Positions 61,181 to 64,000 of a stretch of DNA of 64,000 bases are shown piece after piece (the first letter of the stretch is position 1; each line of letters opens with the position of its first letter). Under the pieces are notes generated by a model that did not search any database, was not told the DNA's origin, and worked only from the letters and a program-made list of their open reading frames with translations. The translations under genes and the position numbers were made by a program. This DNA comes from Chondrus crispus (taxonomy: Eukaryota; Rhodophyta; Florideophyceae; Gigartinales; Gigartinaceae), in NCBI RefSeq assembly GCF_000350225.1, contig NW_005179029.1:62001-126000 (forward strand). The letters are read 5' to 3'.

Positions 61181-62353
61181 ATGACGACGAATCTTAGCAC
61201 CCTTGCCTTCGCCTCTCCCACCATCTGCCCCCGCAGCACCACCTTCGTCACCACAACACCCTCCAAATGCCCACCCCAACGTCACAATCGCGTCGCACGC
61301 CGCCTGCGCACCCCGCTGGCCGTCTTCGACTTTGTCCGACGTGCAGGTCAGGAGCAGAAGAAGGCTCTCGAAGCCTTGCGCGAAGGAAAGGGAATTGATT
61401 ATGTACGCGACAAAGTCAAGCGCGACATCGACGAAGTCCGCAAAGTCAACGACGGCCTGAAGAAGTCCCGCGAACGGCTCGCACGTGATTTGGCAAACAT
61501 CGTTCAGGGGGGGAGAATTGAGGAGCTGGAGGAAGTCCTAGAGGAGTTAGAGGAGGTCCTCATCACCTCAGACTTGGGCGTCGACACGGTCGATAAGATT
61601 CTTGACGACTTGCGTGCAGAGTCCAGAGCTCAGAGGCTCGAGAAAAGGGAGGATATCAAGAATGGGCTTAAGAAGAGTCTTGTCCGCATTTTGGAGGCGA
61701 AGAGCAATGTGGGGGTCGCTCTGGCGAAGGCGGAGAGTCCTCCCACCATTATCATGGTCATCGGCGCTAATGGCATGGGGAAGACCACAACCATTGGCAA
61801 ACTAGCCGCCCGCCTGCGGCAGGACGGCTCAAGCGTCCTGGTTGCGGCTTGTGATACTTTTCGAGCTGCCGCAGTAGATCAACTAGAAGAATGGGTGCGT
61901 CGAGCGGACGTCGATATTGTAGTGCCCAAGCCGGAGCAAAAGAGCCCGTCGGGCGTCTTGTTCGGGGCCGTGGAGAAGGCGTTTGAAGGCAAATATGACT
62001 ATTTAATTGTTGACACCAGTGGTCGGTTACATACCAACGCTAACCTCATGGGAGAGCTTCAGAAAATGGTCCGCGTCGTGTCCAAGTTTAAAGAGAATGG
62101 GCCAGATGAGACCCTCTTGGTGGTCGATGCGTCTATTGGGCGGAACGCCGTCGCGCAGGCGGATACATGGAAAAAGGAGGTGGGGGTCACGGCTCTGGCT
62201 GTCACAAAATTGGACGGGACTGCCCGAGCGGGGTTTGTTGTATCGTGTGTGGACGAATTGGACATTCCCGTCAAACTGATCGGCGTCGGCGAGAGCATTG
62301 ACGATCTCCGGGACTTTGACGCCGAGCTTTTCGTGGATGGGCTCGTAGGGTAG
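61181..62353 (+). CDS. cpFtsY: Plastid signal recognition particle receptor FtsY
   Basis: 390 residues from ATG 61181 (MTTNLSTLAF); the frame is open back to 60962 without a better ATG. Residues 1-45 are Ser/Thr/Pro/Arg-rich, a transit peptide. An N domain follows (LEELEEVLITSDLGVDTVDKIL). The GTPase domain has G1 GANGMGKTTTIGKLA (about 195), DTFRAAAVDQLEEW, G3 DTSGRLHTN (about 276), G4 TKLDGTARAG (about 341) and the closing GVGESIDDLRDFD. It lacks the long acidic A domain of bacterial FtsY, as plastid forms do. It delivers light-harvesting and other proteins to the thylakoid with cpSRP54. The stop is TAG 62351; it is convergent with the next gene at 110 bases. Confidence 0.96.
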   Translation: MTTNLSTLAFASPTICPRSTTFVTTTPSKCPPQRHNRVARRLRTPLAVFDFVRRAGQEQKKALEALREGKGIDYVRDKVKRDIDEVRKVNDGLKKSRERLARDLANIVQGGRIEELEEVLEELEEVLITSDLGVDTVDKILDDLRAESRAQRLEKREDIKNGLKKSLVRILEAKSNVGVALAKAESPPTIIMVIGANGMGKTTTIGKLAARLRQDGSSVLVAACDTFRAAAVDQLEEWVRRADVDIVVPKPEQKSPSGVLFGAVEKAFEGKYDYLIVDTSGRLHTNANLMGELQKMVRVVSKFKENGPDETLLVVDASIGRNAVAQADTWKKEVGVTALAVTKLDGTARAGFVVSCVDELDIPVKLIGVGESIDDLRDFDAELFVDGLVG

Positions 62354-62462
62354 CGTAGGAAACAGTCCTTTGTGTGCAAAGAACGACACAAAACCTCAGG
62401 AAGACCCTGACGAAAATTATTGTGAGAACGTCTTTGGTCGTCCTTTTAACCAATTGGGCCTT

Positions 62463-63086
62463 CTACCCTCTCAGACGTAGAAGATACTGGGCAGCTTCAG
62501 CTGTCGCAGGTGTCACATTCTTGAATGAGTCCGACGTATTGACACCTGACGAACGAACTTCTTCCGAGCAACACTCTGATGGGCACCGCGAAAACTGCAT
62601 TGACAAATCCTTCTTTCCGTCCACAATCGGGGGCAAGTCTAGAGGACGTAGTATTCGCTTGCAATAGCCAGACTTCGTTGCTGTCTTGAGCCCGACGCGA
62701 TCAAAAAAGGATGTCGGGGATTGCGGCCCATCGCACTCATCCACAGTCACCTGCGAACTGCTGGCGACGAGGCAGTCGTACTTGTCTTCTGTACACGAGT
62801 ACAAAGAGATCTCGTCACATTGAGAGGCATACCCGGACTGCACCAGGAAACCCTGCTCCTTCATCTCTCGAAGCGCGTTGGCCGCTAGCTCCTTAAGCAC
62901 CTCCTTTGAGCTCTGTGAGCGTCTCTTCTTTCTTCTTGGACTTGTACTCGGCGCTGTGTCAGTGGGCAACGCCTGCGAAGAAAGCCTGTGCGACAAAGCA
63001 CTTGCTGCCGGAAGTGCATGTTGATACTTTCGTTGCTGCCGTGATGATCTTCCACTGGAGGTTTGTCTCGACTTCCGCGGCGCCAT
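62463..63086 (-). CDS. Unrecognised basic protein
   Basis: 207 residues from ATG 63086 (MAPRKSRQTSS). The N-terminal 62 residues are rich in Arg, Lys, Ser and Gln and contain PRRKKRRSQ, a likely nuclear localisation signal. A short helical stretch (EVLKELAANALREMKEQGF) is followed by a Cys/Ser/Asp-rich middle. No family is recognised. It is convergent with FtsY. The frame is open without lesion and its composition is not low-complexity, so it is probably real. Confidence 0.6.
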   Translation of the reverse strand: MAPRKSRQTSSGRSSRQQRKYQHALPAASALSHRLSSQALPTDTAPSTSPRRKKRRSQSSKEVLKELAANALREMKEQGFLVQSGYASQCDEISLYSCTEDKYDCLVASSSQVTVDECDGPQSPTSFFDRVGLKTATKSGYCKRILRPLDLPPIVDGKKDLSMQFSRCPSECCSEEVRSSGVNTSDSFKNVTPATAEAAQYLLRLRG

Positions 63087-64000
63087 TGCTTTCTATAATG
63101 CGGAAAATGCGATCCCTCGACAGCAAAAGAAGAAGAGCCTAGCCCCGTTGGAATGAGGCCGACAAGGGATATTGCTGCCGTAGAAAACTCGGCAGGACTC
63201 GCAGACGAGCTACAGGATGCATGTGAGGCATTGTGAGTTCAAATCTGGGCCAAATGGCGGGAATGGCACGAATTCAAAAACGTAAAAGATTGCGCCTATT
63301 TCGACCTGCTGTGTCCAAGAATGCCGACAGATGAGCAAAAAATTTATTCGAAGTATCGGCCGCACTTTTTGGCGCAAGCATTCGCTATCTGTATCGGCAC
63401 GCTATGCAGGTGCGATGACGATCCGGCTTTCCCCTTTCAGCAAGGCCAATAGCAGAAGCTGGAGTTTTATTTGTTGAGCTTGAGGTGTTAAGATCAACAG
63501 ATTACACGTACAGTTAAAAAGAACTCATTTCCGAAATTTGCATGATTGCAGTTCAGGACGCTCAAACTCTAAGAGCCAGCCGACGCTCGCATTCCACAAT
63601 ATCTGCACTACAATTAGATTCTTGAGCAGAAGAGCCAACTGCATGCCGTACTGTAGAACGGATCCAATCCGAAAGCAAGATAAAGTTATCCTAATGGCGG
63701 GTATGAAGTCTGCCATGAGCTTGCAACACAATGCTGACAATATTCCCGAAGTGCCCTCTCGCCGAACTTTTTCACGATTTATTGTCAGCTCGATGGCTTT
63801 TTAGGAAACGCCTCCCTCCCTGGCTCCAGAAACGGTACAGGCAATCCTCATAGTACCGTCAAACTATTGGATATCCAGTATGCTGACACAGCGTTTTCAT
63901 CAGCTTCACCCAAAACGAAGTTGCTGCTTTCTTGGACGAACTGTTGCAATAATGTTAAGCTTCGATCTTATGCCCCTTCAACCACTCTATTCAATATTCA
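63087..64000. other. No supported gene
   Basis: The first part should hold the promoter of the 62463-63086 gene. Short frames on both strands near 63525-63804 overlap each other and show no feature of a real gene. Confidence 0.4.

Noticed and set aside
1..64000. CRISPR array or tRNA gene
   Set aside because: No regularly spaced short repeats with unique spacers, and no segment with a convincing cloverleaf, was seen on either strand.

Overview
The window reads as nuclear DNA of a eukaryotic alga. The few host genes are intron-free and closely packed: Elongator subunit ELP3, a plastid YggT/YlmG protein and a plastid SRP receptor FtsY. Both plastid proteins have simple Ser/Thr/Arg-rich leaders without a preceding signal peptide, which points to a primary plastid. 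With the dense retrotransposon load, a red alga of the florideophyte (Chondrus-like) type is the best guess; this is inference, not proof.

Layout: 1-232 holds nothing recognisable. 233-2345 is a pogo/Tigger DNA transposon with matching terminal inverted repeats and TA duplications. About 2461-7814 is a Ty1/Copia retrotransposon lacking its 5' LTR. 7815-15784 is the 3' part of a Ty3/Gypsy chromovirus (family A, copy A1). It is cut inside RNase H by a second Gypsy chromovirus (family B, copy B1, 15785-27372). Next come a decayed AP-3 mu-like gene (28063-29332), an assembly gap (29635-29734), a divergent pair of unrecognised genes (30522-34723), a broken piggyBac-type transposase (35372-36902) and a coding remnant. 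37589-50962 is a family A element with two LTRs (A2). It abuts the RT of a second family B copy (B2, 50963-56999). 58382-63086 is the host gene island.

The most notable system is shared by both Gypsy families. Between the end of pol and the 3' LTR, each copy carries a long open reading frame on the opposite strand to gag-pol (8543-11239, 16667-19000, 38571-40838, 53745-56237). Each has a Pro/Ala-rich N-terminal part, a conserved core of about 310-340 residues, and a C-terminal coiled coil. The cores are conserved within each family and match no family I know. The 3' LTR would have to fire inward as the promoter for these antisense genes. In family A the antisense module is bracketed by two copies of a polypurine tract plus a hairpin. 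One copy is also the coding end of pol. The hairpin's outermost base pair covaries across all four copies.

The elements are mosaic. A1 and A2 pol are nearly identical while their LTRs and antisense genes are clearly diverged. The two LTRs of B1 agree over about 415 bp and are then unrelated at the U3 end. Neither B1 nor A2 has matching target-site duplications. This fits recombination between elements, or joins made by the assembler at repeats. Most elements carry only one to three lesions, so they are young but mostly dead as read.
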